64,000 bases of DNA from CAYRNY01 sp964425755 (GTDB lineage: Bacteria; Chloroflexota; Anaerolineae; Aggregatilineales; Aggregatilineaceae). Both the position numbers and the translations under genes were made by a program. Where the stretch lies: positions 154,687-218,686 of the forward strand of contig CAYRNY010000006.1 of assembly GCA_964425755.1 (NCBI GenBank). The letters run 5' to 3'. Of the stretch, positions 1 to 7,956 are shown piece by piece. Position 1 is the stretch's first letter. Each line of letters starts with the position of its first letter. The notes under the pieces are model-generated. The model ran no database searches and had not been told where the DNA came from. It saw only the letters and a list, made by a program, of their open reading frames with translations.

Positions 1-114
1 ACCGCCGCATACCGCCGCCAGCGCCACCCCTGCCGACTGTGCCGCGTGCAACAACGTAGCACCGGGCGCAGCCTTCACGCGCCGCCCCAACGGTTGAAAA
101 ACGATCTCAGTCAT
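1..114 (-). CDS. Corrinoid-activation (RACo-like) [2Fe-2S]/ASKHA protein, N-terminal fragment
   Basis: The start of a minus-strand gene that runs off the left edge of the window; 38 codons are visible. The N-terminus (MTEIVFQPLGRR, then a GATLLHAAQSAGV stretch ending in VCGG) matches the beta-grasp [2Fe-2S] ferredoxin domain at the start of DUF4445/ASKHA proteins, where CGG opens the cluster-binding CGGxGxCGxC motif. In the known family these proteins reductively reactivate corrinoid methyltransferase partners (RACo). The ATG overlaps the stop of the upstream DUF1638 gene by 8 bp, so the two are co-translated. Only the first cluster Cys is visible. The rest of the protein lies outside the window, so the ASKHA part is assumed from the family. 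Confidence 0.6.
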   Translation of the reverse strand, partial: MTEIVFQPLGRRVKAAPGATLLHAAQSAGVALAAVCGG

Positions 115-862
115 CTGCCGTGCCATCTCTGGATGCGTCGATCAATTGGGTCCCTGCCCGCTGGCGGATCGTGTGATCCGGTGGCACTGTCAGGAACTCG
201 TCATCAGGCCACTCACCGCGCAGCAGCATCGTGATCAGGCGATTGTCACCCCGTTTGCGCTCGAAAGCCCAGCCATGCTGCCGCGCCTGCTGCTGTGCCA
301 GCGCTTCATATTGCTCGGCACCTGTCGTGCCGGTATCGATGAACGCCGCGCGGTCGTAATGGCTGCGCCACTCGCCCATCACACTGATCAGGTAGTCAGC
401 GTTTTCTTCACCGTACTTCTCAACGTAGGTCTCACGCAGCGTGGCGAGATCCTCTACTCCCGCCGCGCCAAGCGCCGTGCTGGAACCCGGCTCCAGGCGT
501 TCCAGGTAATCATGGCTATACCAGTACGTGCCGGGGTGCGCGTCGAACTCCTCTTGGTAACGGCAGCGCGAGCCGAGGTAAAGCGTGATGCAATCGTGTG
601 CACGCGGGATCACCAGCGGTGTATGCCGGGCGCTCAGCCCGACCGTCGCCAGCCCGCACATGCCGTAAGCCAGGACGATCGCGTCGTAGCGCCCCGGTGG
701 AACGGCGTCGATTTCGGCTTGCAGCGTCAGACGCAAGTGTTTCGGCGTATCGTGCAGCCCTTGGCGGAACAACTGCACCGTGATCGTATTCGTCGTCTCC
801 GCTGCTGCTGCGTAAACCATGCGTGCCATCGCTTCACAGGTAAGTGCCATATAGTGCGCCAT
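107..862 (-). CDS. DUF1638 domain protein
   Basis: A 251-residue protein of the DUF1638 family. The recognisable core is the DAIVLAYGMCGLATVGL segment (conserved YGxCG), followed by IPRAHDCITLYLGSR and a YWYSHDYLE stretch. The YG-C-G and AHDC-LGS motifs resemble a metal- or corrinoid-associated fold, but no reaction is established. In other genomes DUF1638 genes often sit beside corrinoid proteins, methyltransferases and ASKHA activators. Here the downstream partner (1-114) is such an activator and overlaps it, which supports a role in corrinoid-dependent methyl transfer. The ATG at 862 is preceded by an AGGAGA ribosome-binding site. A corrinoid protein exists at 50350-50979 but is not adjacent. 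Confidence 0.7.
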   Translation of the reverse strand: MAHYMALTCEAMARMVYAAAAETTNTITVQLFRQGLHDTPKHLRLTLQAEIDAVPPGRYDAIVLAYGMCGLATVGLSARHTPLVIPRAHDCITLYLGSRCRYQEEFDAHPGTYWYSHDYLERLEPGSSTALGAAGVEDLATLRETYVEKYGEENADYLISVMGEWRSHYDRAAFIDTGTTGAEQYEALAQQQARQHGWAFERKRGDNRLITMLLRGEWPDDEFLTVPPDHTIRQRAGTQLIDASRDGTADD

Positions 863-1426
863 GAATCACCGATTCTCCTGTAGCTTGTTACAAGTTAAGC
901 GGGCATATCGAAGTCACCAGCCTTGACGGGCGGATGCATCAAACACAACACTGATCGATGCGTGGGCACGAACACGTCGCAACCGATCGAAGCTGAACGC
1001 GATCAACCTGGACAGCCGGCATCCGGTTTCGCACCGGCGAAACGACGCGGCACATCGAAAGTCGCTGCGGCCCAACAAGCCTTATCATACCATCGAACAC
1101 GGGAAAAAACACCGATCCCGGCAGCAGACGCGAGCACATGCAAACGCTGGCCGCACCGTCGCCATGCTGCCCGGTGACCGCGAAAGCACACGTAACGGCC
1201 AACCTGGAAACCGCCCGGCAATTGCAGCGCGATCATGTCGTAATAGTACTATTGTCTATACGCTGTTTAGGGATGTTATGGATTTGTCAACATCCTTGTT
1301 CAGACCGTACTTCTTTCCTATAAATTAACGTATATTTACGCCAGCAATTGCGCTATACTGGTATTGTAAAATCGTAGGCGTTCTCCAAAACACAGCTTTC
1401 ATAGCACTGGGCAGGAGTACCCATAT
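863..1426. other. Intergenic region between divergent DUF1638 and tadE-like genes
   Basis: About 560 bp with no convincing coding frame on either strand. The left two thirds is GC-rich and featureless to me. The right third (about 1240-1380) is distinctly AT-rich and probably carries the promoter of the Tad-like genes; TATACT at 1354-1359 is a possible -10 box without a good -35. A short inverted repeat lies at 1271-1295. No tRNA or known RNA was recognised. Confidence 0.5.
1271..1295. repeat. Inverted repeat upstream of the Tad-like genes
   Basis: GGATGTT at 1271-1277 is repeated inverted as AACATCC at 1289-1295 with an 11-nt spacer, in the AT-rich stretch before the first Tad-like gene. 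There is no following T-run, so it looks more like a regulator site or chance repeat than a terminator. Confidence 0.3.
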
Positions 1427-1921
1427 ATGCACAGGAACAAGACCGAGAAAAAACGCAGACTTGAAAGCGGTCAAAGTCTGGTTGAAATGGCTTTGGGCTT
1501 TATGCTGTTCTTGGTCGTCGTATTGGGCTTGCTCGATCTGGGGCGGTTGTTTTTCATCTACATCGCCCTGGAAGATAGCGCGAGTGAGGCTGCGCTTTAC
1601 CTCGCACTCAACGCAGATTGCCCAGTAGCATGCAGCGAGCAGGCATCCCCTTCGCCCTTGTGTGTATCCGACGCGACCGCGTGTGACGCGCCAAACAACG
1701 CGTTTGATCGGGCGGAAAAGGCCTTCAGCAGCCTGCAGATTGACTGGGACAAGGTAGGCATCGAACACGAATTTATCGCCGCGACAGCCGACACCGAAGC
1801 CATGGTCAAAGTTTCGCTCGAATATCCTTTTGATCTTATCACACCAATAATCACGGATATTGTGGGCAATGACGTTTTCGTCCTGCGCGCTGAAGCCACC
1901 CATGTCCGCATCGCAGAATAA
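1427..1921 (+). CDS. TadE-like pilus/secretion protein
   Basis: A 164-residue single-pass membrane protein with the TadE/TadG layout: a short basic N-terminus, the GQSLVEMALGF motif with the conserved Glu at about residue 21, then a hydrophobic helix (about 23-45) and an extracytoplasmic tail. TadE-type pseudopilins take part in Flp/Tad pilus assembly or related surface structures. Two Cys-containing stretches (CPVACSEQ and CVSDATACDAP) could form disulfides outside the cell. It is followed by two further Tad-like genes in the same direction. No Tad ATPase, prepilin peptidase or secretin gene is in the window. A GGAG ribosome-binding site lies 11 bases before the start. Confidence 0.8.
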   Translation: MHRNKTEKKRRLESGQSLVEMALGFMLFLVVVLGLLDLGRLFFIYIALEDSASEAALYLALNADCPVACSEQASPSPLCVSDATACDAPNNAFDRAEKAFSSLQIDWDKVGIEHEFIAATADTEAMVKVSLEYPFDLITPIITDIVGNDVFVLRAEATHVRIAE

Positions 1922-1965
1922 CAACAGCACATCCAACATGTTAAAGATGCCCAGGGAGTTACCGA

Positions 1966-3405
1966 ATGTTTTCCGCACTCATATACCGCAAGACCCGTCC
2001 CAGAGAGGAAGGGCAGGCCCTGGTTGAGTTCGCGCTGAGCCTGCCAATCTTAATGCTCTTCATTGCCGGACTGATCGACTTCGGCATGATCCTGTTTTCG
2101 TATTCCCAGGCCGCAAACTCGCTGCGTAACGCGCTGCGCTACGCCGAGGTGTTCGGCTACTACGGCCAGGATACGATCCCCTACCTGGACTGCCCGGCGA
2201 TGATCGACGAGGCATCCAACAACTTCTTTACCGCCTCGCACGTCGTGAATATCACCTACGTCAAAGCGACCGACACCAGCACCACCTACGACTGCGCGAC
2301 GGTCAGCAATGACGTGCTCGAGAACGGCGACATCCTGAATATCCAACTCACCGCAAACGTCGACCCGTTCTTTTTGCCCATCGGCAATTTGCAGCTTGAT
2401 TTTGAGGGCCAGCGCAGCATCGTGAAAGCGATCCCCGTCACCGTCACGGGTGACCTCGGTGGCGGCGGCGGTGGCGGCAGCCCGCCCCCTGCGCCAACCA
2501 ACTTCGTGGCGATTGAAAACTGCACGATCGACACCAACAATGTCTCGTTCCAGTGGACGTCGCTGTCCCCCGCGCCCGACACAATGGAAATCCGCGACGC
2601 CAACACCGACGTCGCCGTGTACATCATGAACCCTGCCGATACAGCGTATTGTGACGGGTGCGACACGATATCCTCAGTAGACGGCGCACGCTGCTATTAT
2701 GCGGTGGCGTTTAACGAGGACGGCGCCAGCGGGCCATCCAACGTCGACTGCGCCGCCTGTACCGCCGATCCGCTCGCGCCGGTCAACTTCACCGCCAGCG
2801 CGAACTGCAACACCGGCGCGATCAGCTTCGACTGGGACTGGGGATCGACCAATCCGCTACCCACAAGGGCGATCTTCTATGACGCCGATACCGGCATCGA
2901 GGTCGCACAGTACGCCGAGGACCCCGACGTAACACAATGTGACGATTGCCTCACACTGACCCCGCCATTCGACCGAAGGTTCTACATGATCGCGGTGAAC
3001 GGCGCGCCACCGAACGAGAAATACAGCCCTGCATCGGCCACAGCATCCGTCGAATGCACCGCCCCGCCACCCGCAGAAACGGGAACTGCCACACTCACCG
3101 TCGAATTGCGCAAGACGCAAAACAAGAATACCAACTGCGATCTTCACAGCAGTCAAAATCTGGGGGCCGGCCAGTCCGTCACAATAGAACGTGATGGCTT
3201 GGTTGTCGGCAGCGGTACGACCGGCGCCAACGGGACCATCACCTTCTATGACGTGCCGACAAACGCAGACGGTATGACCTTTGAGATCATCGTACCGGGA
3301 ACCCCGGTATCAAGCTATGTGGTCGCCTGCGACGATGAAGCACCTTTCAACACCATCGAACTGGCAAACGGTGACTCCAAGACAATCAGCTTCGGCTACC
3401 ATTAG
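1966..3405 (+). CDS. TadE-like protein with fibronectin-type and C-terminal beta-sandwich domains
   Basis: 479 residues. Residues 1-60 are a TadE module (EGQALVEFALSLPILMLF, membrane helix about 20-42). A glycine-only linker (GGGGGGG near residue 170) leads into two repeats of about 90 residues that resemble fibronectin type III folds. Each starts with a P-x-NF-x-A motif and contains paired Cys residues (YCDGCDT, QCDDCLT). The C-terminal 100 residues (TATLTVELRKTQNK to ISFGYH) look like a prealbumin/SpaA-type beta-sandwich. The result is a membrane-anchored surface protein with a long exposed stalk, suggesting adhesion or a pilus-tip role; this is inference. It lies 44 bp after the smaller TadE gene, with an AGGGAG site before the ATG. 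Confidence 0.75.
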   Translation: MFSALIYRKTRPREEGQALVEFALSLPILMLFIAGLIDFGMILFSYSQAANSLRNALRYAEVFGYYGQDTIPYLDCPAMIDEASNNFFTASHVVNITYVKATDTSTTYDCATVSNDVLENGDILNIQLTANVDPFFLPIGNLQLDFEGQRSIVKAIPVTVTGDLGGGGGGGSPPPAPTNFVAIENCTIDTNNVSFQWTSLSPAPDTMEIRDANTDVAVYIMNPADTAYCDGCDTISSVDGARCYYAVAFNEDGASGPSNVDCAACTADPLAPVNFTASANCNTGAISFDWDWGSTNPLPTRAIFYDADTGIEVAQYAEDPDVTQCDDCLTLTPPFDRRFYMIAVNGAPPNEKYSPASATASVECTAPPPAETGTATLTVELRKTQNKNTNCDLHSSQNLGAGQSVTIERDGLVVGSGTTGANGTITFYDVPTNADGMTFEIIVPGTPVSSYVVACDDEAPFNTIELANGDSKTISFGYH

Positions 3406-3456
3406 GCATTTTCGATCGCCGTTGGTCGATACTGAGAAAACAACAGGGAGCGACAT

Positions 3457-4887
3457 ATGAGAATCACACAGACAGTCTCAAGCTGGCTGAAGCAACCGGG
3501 GAGGCAGCTTGAGCCGAGTCCAGGACAGGCTATTGTGTTGGTCGGCGTGGCAGCGCTGGCGCTGATCGCGATCATGGGCCTGGCGATTGATGGCGGGCGG
3601 CTGCTGTTCCTCAGCCGCGAGACACAGAACGCCGCCGATGCCGCCGCTATTGCCGCGGCACGCGCCTTATGTGCTGAACGCACGGACTATATCCAGGCGG
3701 GTTTCAACGCCGCCCGCGCGAACGGCTTCGACAATGACGAAAATCCCGGCACTGTCGAGATTAACGTCCCCCCGACACGAGCCAGCATTGATATCGGTGA
3801 GGACTGCGAAGGGTGTTACGTCGAAGTCATCGTCCACGGTGAAATCCCGGCATCCTTCATTGGCCTGGTCTACGACGGGCCGCTGGCGGCCACCAGCCAC
3901 GCGATCGGCGCGTGCAACCCGAACCAGTTTAACGTCAGCGATGATTCCGGCGAGGTAGACATACGCGCCATGTGGAGCATCGGCGACAGTTGCCGCACCG
4001 AAATCACCGGCTCTGGAATCACGGTCGTTGGCGGTGCCCACGCAAACGGCGAGCTTGATTTTAACCCCAAGAACGGCGGCGGAATTATCGTCGGGCCTGC
4101 CAGCTACTACAGCAGTTGGCACAACCCGGCAGACAAAAGCAAATGGTGTCCGCCAGATGACTGTGGTTCGGAATTTACGGACCTGGTCGACGGCAGCGGT
4201 GGAGGCACAACCACGACACCAGCGGGCGCGTGCAACGCGACCTGCTTCGTAGAAAACGATGAGGACGACGAATCCGGTGGCACCGGCGGCACGTATCCCG
4301 ACGCCAACCCTTACCAGGTCGCCGAATCGCAGCCTAACCCATTGGCGGATCGCTATCCAATCGAGGATTTCCGTCCCGGTGGCGCACAAGCGGTGTTGGC
4401 CGGGTCCAAGTACTACGCCTATACCGGAAGTTGTGGCGGCATCGGCAGTTGGTTCAATAGCCATACATCCGGCAACGTGATGGACGAAGGGCTGTACTAC
4501 ACCACCTGCGACATCGACATGAAACAGTGGGATGGTATCACAGGCAATGTTACGTTTGTGACCGAAGGGTCGATCAAGGTGGTCGATAACGACAACCAGA
4601 CCCTGACGCCGTTCGTGGACGGCCTGTTGATGTTCGCCAACGGCGGCGGTGATACCTGCAGCTCAAAGACGATCCAGTATTCCGGCAGCAACAATCGCTG
4701 GACGGGCATCCTGTACGCGCCGCACGGTGAGGTCAAGTTCTCAGCGTCCTTCAACGGCTCCCAGATCTTCGGATGTGTTGTCGCCTACGACATTAAGTTC
4801 AGCGGCAGCAACAACGACATCCGCTGCGACGAAGCGTTCACAGAAGCTGACACCGGCGGCGAACCCGGCATCTGGGTAAGCGAGTAA
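3457..4887 (+). CDS. TadG-like (Flp pilus assembly) protein with beta-rich C-terminus
   Basis: 476 residues. The N-terminus carries the putative Flp pilus-assembly TadE/G module: PGQAIVLVGVAALALIAIMG (about residues 27-46), then GLAIDGGRLLFLSRETQNAADAAA, the classic TadG signature. The remaining 350 residues are extracytoplasmic, low in Lys, rich in Gly, Ser and Asn, and contain repeated GSNN/FSGS units and CxxC-type pairs, compatible with a beta-helix or beta-sandwich exported domain. It is the last gene of the three-gene Tad-like group and is followed by a strong terminator. Start supported by an AGGGAG site 7 bases upstream. Binding partner and function are unknown. Confidence 0.75.
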   Translation: MRITQTVSSWLKQPGRQLEPSPGQAIVLVGVAALALIAIMGLAIDGGRLLFLSRETQNAADAAAIAAARALCAERTDYIQAGFNAARANGFDNDENPGTVEINVPPTRASIDIGEDCEGCYVEVIVHGEIPASFIGLVYDGPLAATSHAIGACNPNQFNVSDDSGEVDIRAMWSIGDSCRTEITGSGITVVGGAHANGELDFNPKNGGGIIVGPASYYSSWHNPADKSKWCPPDDCGSEFTDLVDGSGGGTTTTPAGACNATCFVENDEDDESGGTGGTYPDANPYQVAESQPNPLADRYPIEDFRPGGAQAVLAGSKYYAYTGSCGGIGSWFNSHTSGNVMDEGLYYTTCDIDMKQWDGITGNVTFVTEGSIKVVDNDNQTLTPFVDGLLMFANGGGDTCSSKTIQYSGSNNRWTGILYAPHGEVKFSASFNGSQIFGCVVAYDIKFSGSNNDIRCDEAFTEADTGGEPGIWVSE

Positions 4888-4912
4888 CACGCAAGGCCAA
4901 AAACGGTAACGC

Positions 4913-4945
4913 AAACTGCCTGCGATGGACTGCAGGCAGTTTTTG
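4913..4945 (+). terminator. Rho-independent terminator of the Tad-like genes
   Basis: A perfect 11-bp stem (AAACTGCCTGC at 4913-4923 with GCAGGCAGTTT at 4932-4942), an 8-base loop, and a run of Ts. It ends the rightward Tad-like unit just before the convergent trpG. Confidence 0.9.
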
Positions 4946-4957
4946 TGTCCCCCAGGC

Positions 4958-5524
4958 TCAGAACCGCAGCTCGAGAAAATTCTGCAGTATGCGCCTGCCA
5001 AACTGCGTCAGGATACTTTCCGGGTGAAACTGCACCCCGACAACAGGATGCTCTTTGTGTCGCAGCGCCATCACCTCACCTGATTCGGTGAACGCGGTCA
5101 CGGCCAGCGCGTCAGGCAGCGGCTCCTCGACGATCAGGCTGTGGTAACGCGTTGCCTCAAAGGGACTCGGTACGCCGGTGAAGAGCGGCGTCTGCTTGTG
5201 GTAGACCATGCTGGTCTTGCCATGCATCAGGCGCGACGCACGTATCACGCGCCCGCCATAAGCCTGCCCAATGCACTGCTGCCCCAGGCACACGCCGAGG
5301 ATCGGCGTACTCGGCCCCAGGGCGCGGATCACGTCGAGCGAAATGCCGCCATCGTCCGGCGTGCCCGGGCCCGGCGAGATCACGATATGCGACGGGCGCA
5401 GCGTCTTGATCTCGTCCACCGTCGCGCGGTCGTTGCGGATCACGCGCAATTCGGCCCCTAGCTCACCCATCAATTGCACCAGGTTATACGTGAAGCTGTC
5501 GTAGTTATCGATGACCAGGATCAT
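4958..5524 (-). CDS. trpG: Anthranilate synthase component II (glutamine amidotransferase)
   Basis: 188 residues, the usual length for TrpG/PabA. Supplies ammonia from glutamine to TrpE for the first committed step of tryptophan synthesis. Class I amidotransferase features are complete: N-terminal IDNYDSFTYNLVQ, the oxyanion strand SPGPGTPDD (50-58), nucleophile Cys79 in GVCLGQQ, and the His-Glu pair in VQFHPES near residue 168. It lies 26 bp after trpE and is surely co-transcribed behind the T-box leader. It could also serve 4-amino-4-deoxychorismate synthase, as in organisms with a shared subunit. No other trp gene is in the window. Confidence 0.93.
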   Translation of the reverse strand: MILVIDNYDSFTYNLVQLMGELGAELRVIRNDRATVDEIKTLRPSHIVISPGPGTPDDGGISLDVIRALGPSTPILGVCLGQQCIGQAYGGRVIRASRLMHGKTSMVYHKQTPLFTGVPSPFEATRYHSLIVEEPLPDALAVTAFTESGEVMALRHKEHPVVGVQFHPESILTQFGRRILQNFLELRF

Positions 5525-5550
5525 GGTGGTTTTCCTCTCGTTGTGGCGTC

Positions 5551-7077
5551 TTAGATCAGCCCGGATTCAGCGTGATCAACCGCGACGGCGACCGCGCGTG
5601 CCTTGTTGACCGTCTCGTCGTATTCGCGCGCCGGGTCGCTGTCCGCGACGATCCCCGCGCCCGCCTGAAAGTACACCTGATCGCCGCGCATCATCATCGT
5701 GCGGATCGTGATGCAGGTATCCATCGAACCGTCAAAACTGAAGTAGCCCACCGCGCCGCCATATGGCCCGCGCCGCGCCCCTTCCAGCTCCTCGATGATC
5801 TCCATCGCGCGCACTTTGGGCGCACCGCTGAGCGTCCCGGCGGGGAACGTCGCGCGCAGCAGGTCAAACGCGTTCAGCCCTGCACGCAGGCGGCCCTGAA
5901 CCTGGCTGACGATGTGCATCACGTGCGAATACCGCTCGACGTACATCATGTGCGGCACGTGCACCGTACCGTAGTCACACACGCGCCCCAGGTCATTACG
6001 TCCCAGGTCCACCAGCATCACGTGTTCGGCACGCTCTTTCTCGTCCGCCAGCAGGTCATCGGCAAGCGCCTGGTCTTCCGCTTCCGTAGCGCCGCGCCGC
6101 CGCGTGCCCGCGATCGGGCGCACGGACGCGATCCCGTCTTCCAGGCGCACCATCATCTCCGGCGACGCGCCGATCAGGTTCAGGTCGTCGCCAAAATGCA
6201 GGTAGAACATGTACGGCGACGGGTTGAGCGCCCGCAGTGCGCGGTAAATCGTGAATGGCGGGGCCTTTGTGCGGCGCTTGAAGCGCTGCGATAACACGAT
6301 CTGAAACGCATCCCCCGCCGCGATGTACTCCTTCGCGCGGCGCACCATTTGCTCAAACTGCGGGCGCGTGACGTTCGATTGCAGATCGGGCGACGGCGTG
6401 CCGGGCGGTGGCACGGAATCGCGGTAGGGCAACGGGCGCGAGAGCGCAGACACGATCGCGTCAATGCGCTGCACCGCATCATCATAAGCCGCATCCGGAT
6501 CGCCGGTGTTGTGCGCGTTCGCCAGCACGATCAGATGGTGCTTGGCGTGATCAAAGATCACCAGTGTGTCTGGCAGCATGAACGCGGCATCCGGCACGTC
6601 GAGATCGTCGGTGGCCGTGCCCGGCAGCCGTTCGAGGTAACGCGCGAAATCATAGCTGAGATAGCCGAGCGCTCCACCGATGAAACGCGGCAGCCCGTCC
6701 AGCCGCACCGGGCGCACACGCTCGAATTCGCGCTCGACGACGTGCAGCGGGTCTTCGCCAGGATCGAGCGCGCGTGTCGTGGTCATGCCGCCGCGTGTCA
6801 GGCGCACATTGCCATCCTGCACCGTGAGCATCCCCTTCGGCTTGATGCCCAGAAACGAGTAGCGCCCGACCTGTTCGCCGCCTTCGACACTCTCCAACAG
6901 AAACGACGCACCGCCCATGTCGGACAGCTTGAGGTACACCGATACCGGCGTTTCGAGGTCCGCCAGCAGCGTACGATAGACCGGCACGAGATCGCCCTGT
7001 TCGAACAGGCGGCGCACGGTCGCGCGGTCGGGGGTGGTCTGGGTACGGGTCAGCAAAGCTTCCGGTGATATGGCCAT
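5551..7077 (-). CDS. trpE: Anthranilate synthase component I
   Basis: 508 residues. Converts chorismate plus ammonia to anthranilate. The N-terminal domain has the tryptophan feedback site (LLES in SFLLESVEGG). The C-terminal chorismate-binding domain has the expected PIAGTRRRG, the DEKERAEHVMLVDLGRNDLGRV segment, FPAGTLSGAPKVRAME, and the YGGAVGYFSFDGSMDTCITIR block. First gene of a two-gene unit trpE-trpG; upstream lies a T-box leader with a terminator ending 42 bp before the ATG, so expression should respond to uncharged tRNA-Trp. An AGGAGA site precedes the start. The divergent neighbour is the shikimate operon that makes its substrate. Confidence 0.95.
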   Translation of the reverse strand: MAISPEALLTRTQTTPDRATVRRLFEQGDLVPVYRTLLADLETPVSVYLKLSDMGGASFLLESVEGGEQVGRYSFLGIKPKGMLTVQDGNVRLTRGGMTTTRALDPGEDPLHVVEREFERVRPVRLDGLPRFIGGALGYLSYDFARYLERLPGTATDDLDVPDAAFMLPDTLVIFDHAKHHLIVLANAHNTGDPDAAYDDAVQRIDAIVSALSRPLPYRDSVPPPGTPSPDLQSNVTRPQFEQMVRRAKEYIAAGDAFQIVLSQRFKRRTKAPPFTIYRALRALNPSPYMFYLHFGDDLNLIGASPEMMVRLEDGIASVRPIAGTRRRGATEAEDQALADDLLADEKERAEHVMLVDLGRNDLGRVCDYGTVHVPHMMYVERYSHVMHIVSQVQGRLRAGLNAFDLLRATFPAGTLSGAPKVRAMEIIEELEGARRGPYGGAVGYFSFDGSMDTCITIRTMMMRGDQVYFQAGAGIVADSDPAREYDETVNKARAVAVAVDHAESGLI

Positions 7078-7119
7078 CGTATGCTGCTCTCCTGATAGCG
7101 TATTGGATCAACGGGCAAC

Positions 7120-7160
7120 AAAAAGACTCTCCCGGTCCATCAAGGACGAGGGGAGAGTCT
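7120..7160 (-). terminator. T-box terminator before trpE
   Basis: On the minus strand AGACTCTCCC (7160-7151) pairs perfectly with GGGAGAGTCT (7133-7124), with a smaller inner GTCC/GGAC stem, and is followed by five Ts. Its 5' side directly abuts the T-box sequence, as expected for the mutually exclusive antiterminator. Confidence 0.9.
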
Positions 7161-7480
7161 CGCGGTGCCACCTTGGTTAAGCCGCCTGCCTGCACACCAT
7201 CACCGAAAACAAAAACCAGGGGTGATGCACCCTGGTTCGTCAGGCAAGCCAGCTTCACTCACTTCGGGTACGGAATGCCGCTATATGCGCGGCTTTCGAT
7301 ACCCTACGCCCTGGTAACGGTGGCGTCTCCGACACGGGCTACTCACATCCATGCGTGCCATGCACACACGTGACGCTTTCGACCGGCAACTCCCTGGGCC
7401 ATTCCACACCGGCGCATGTATCACCTTCGCAGCATCCCGGCGACTCTCTGCACACCGCCGCGGTGTGTACTCTTCCAGAT
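7120..7480 (-). promoter_or_regulatory. T-box leader (predicted tRNA-Trp) of trpEG
   Basis: On the minus strand the T-box sequence AAGGTGGCACCGCG (7161-7174) is a clear match to the family signature. Its core TGGC would pair with a tRNA 3' end GCCA; the discriminator G fits tRNA-Trp. Upstream, an AGTA motif near 7470, AGAGAG near 7445 and GGTG near 7425 match stem I landmarks. A TGG at 7404-7406 is a plausible specifier codon, though that assignment is tentative. A terminator hairpin follows the T-box. Together with the downstream trpE gene this is a transcription-antitermination leader sensing uncharged tRNA-Trp. Confidence 0.87.
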
Positions 7481-7514
7481 CAACGCTGTTCGTGATATGT
7501 GGTTGATGTTTCAA

Positions 7515-7543
7515 AACGTAGCAGGGATCGCGGCAATTGTCAA
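7515..7543 (-). promoter_or_regulatory. Predicted promoter of the trp T-box leader
   Basis: Minus strand: perfect TTGACA (-35, 7543-7538), 17-base spacer, then TGC-TACGTT, a weak -10 (7520-7515) with an extended TG. It would give a leader of roughly 430 nt. The divergent aro promoter, about 90 bp away, has the same perfect -35 and extended -10 style. Confidence 0.6.
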
Positions 7544-7635
7544 GCACTTGAACGGCACGAGATGCCGTCCGGCCCGCCGTGTACAACCGGGTGTCACTGC
7601 CGCTTGTGTAGATTGCACGAAATTTATCGCGCTTA

Positions 7636-7665
7636 TTGACACGCGCTGTCATCCTGTGCTAGTCT
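7636..7665 (+). promoter_or_regulatory. Predicted promoter of the aro operon leader
   Basis: TTGACA at 7636-7641, an 18-base spacer, and TAGTCT at 7660-7665 preceded by TG one base away (extended -10). It sits 30 bp upstream of the leader peptide start and points into the shikimate operon. Confidence 0.65.
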
Positions 7666-7694
7666 TAGCCATCAGAAGGAGCGAAGCAGACGTC

Positions 7695-7805
7695 ATGTCA
7701 GACCGTCATCAGACCCCCATGCAAAACGCAAACGAACCCCGCGGCAACGGCTGGGGCTGGTTTGGGTTTTATTTTTATTTTTTTGGGGGCACTAGACGTG
7801 TCTGA
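7695..7805 (+). CDS. Aromatic-rich leader peptide of the shikimate operon
   Basis: A 36-codon reading frame with an AGAAGGAG ribosome-binding site at 7674-7681. Residues 20-30 read WGWFGFYFYFF: nine aromatic residues in eleven (2 Trp, 5 Phe, 2 Tyr; codons 7752-7784). Its stop codon TGA (7803-7805) forms the first bases of an antiterminator arm, and an intrinsic terminator follows at 7855, upstream of aroH. This is the classical layout of ribosome-mediated attenuation, here apparently reading all three aromatic amino acids at once. The peptide itself probably has no other role. A second in-frame ATG at residue 9 is possible. Confidence 0.85.
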   Translation: MSDRHQTPMQNANEPRGNGWGWFGFYFYFFGGTRRV

Positions 7806-7876
7806 GCTTGACTGCTGCCGGTAGAAAGCCTACTCCGAACAAACTGACGGAACCAGGGCGCGAGCAGAAAAGCTCA
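7803..7876 (+). promoter_or_regulatory. Antiterminator helix of the aro attenuator
   Basis: TGAGCTT-GA-CTGCT (7803-7816) can pair with AGCAG-AA-AAGCTCA (7863-7876): 7 bp, a 2x2 internal loop, then 5 bp. The downstream arm is part of the terminator stem-loop, so the two structures exclude each other. A ribosome stalled on the aromatic codons leaves the upstream arm free and allows read-through. A ribosome at the stop codon covers it and lets the terminator form. Confidence 0.75.
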
Positions 7877-7887
7877 GCGCCCTTTTT
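7855..7887 (+). terminator. Attenuator terminator of the shikimate operon
   Basis: AGGGCGC-GAGC (7855-7865) pairs with GCTC-A-GCGCCCT (7872-7883, one bulged A), followed by TTTTT and further T-rich sequence. It lies between the leader peptide and aroH with no gene before it to terminate, so it acts as an attenuator. Confidence 0.9.
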
Positions 7888-7956
7888 GTTTGTTTGTGAT
7901 CTTTGATAGCGTGCCCGCCAGGGCAGGCACCACGCAACCGAAAGGGCTGAACAGTT

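Noticed and set aside
7752..7784. Aromatic-rich peptide as a membrane or signalling peptide
   Set aside because: The competing RNA helices and the position before the aro genes explain it better as a ribosome-stalling leader.
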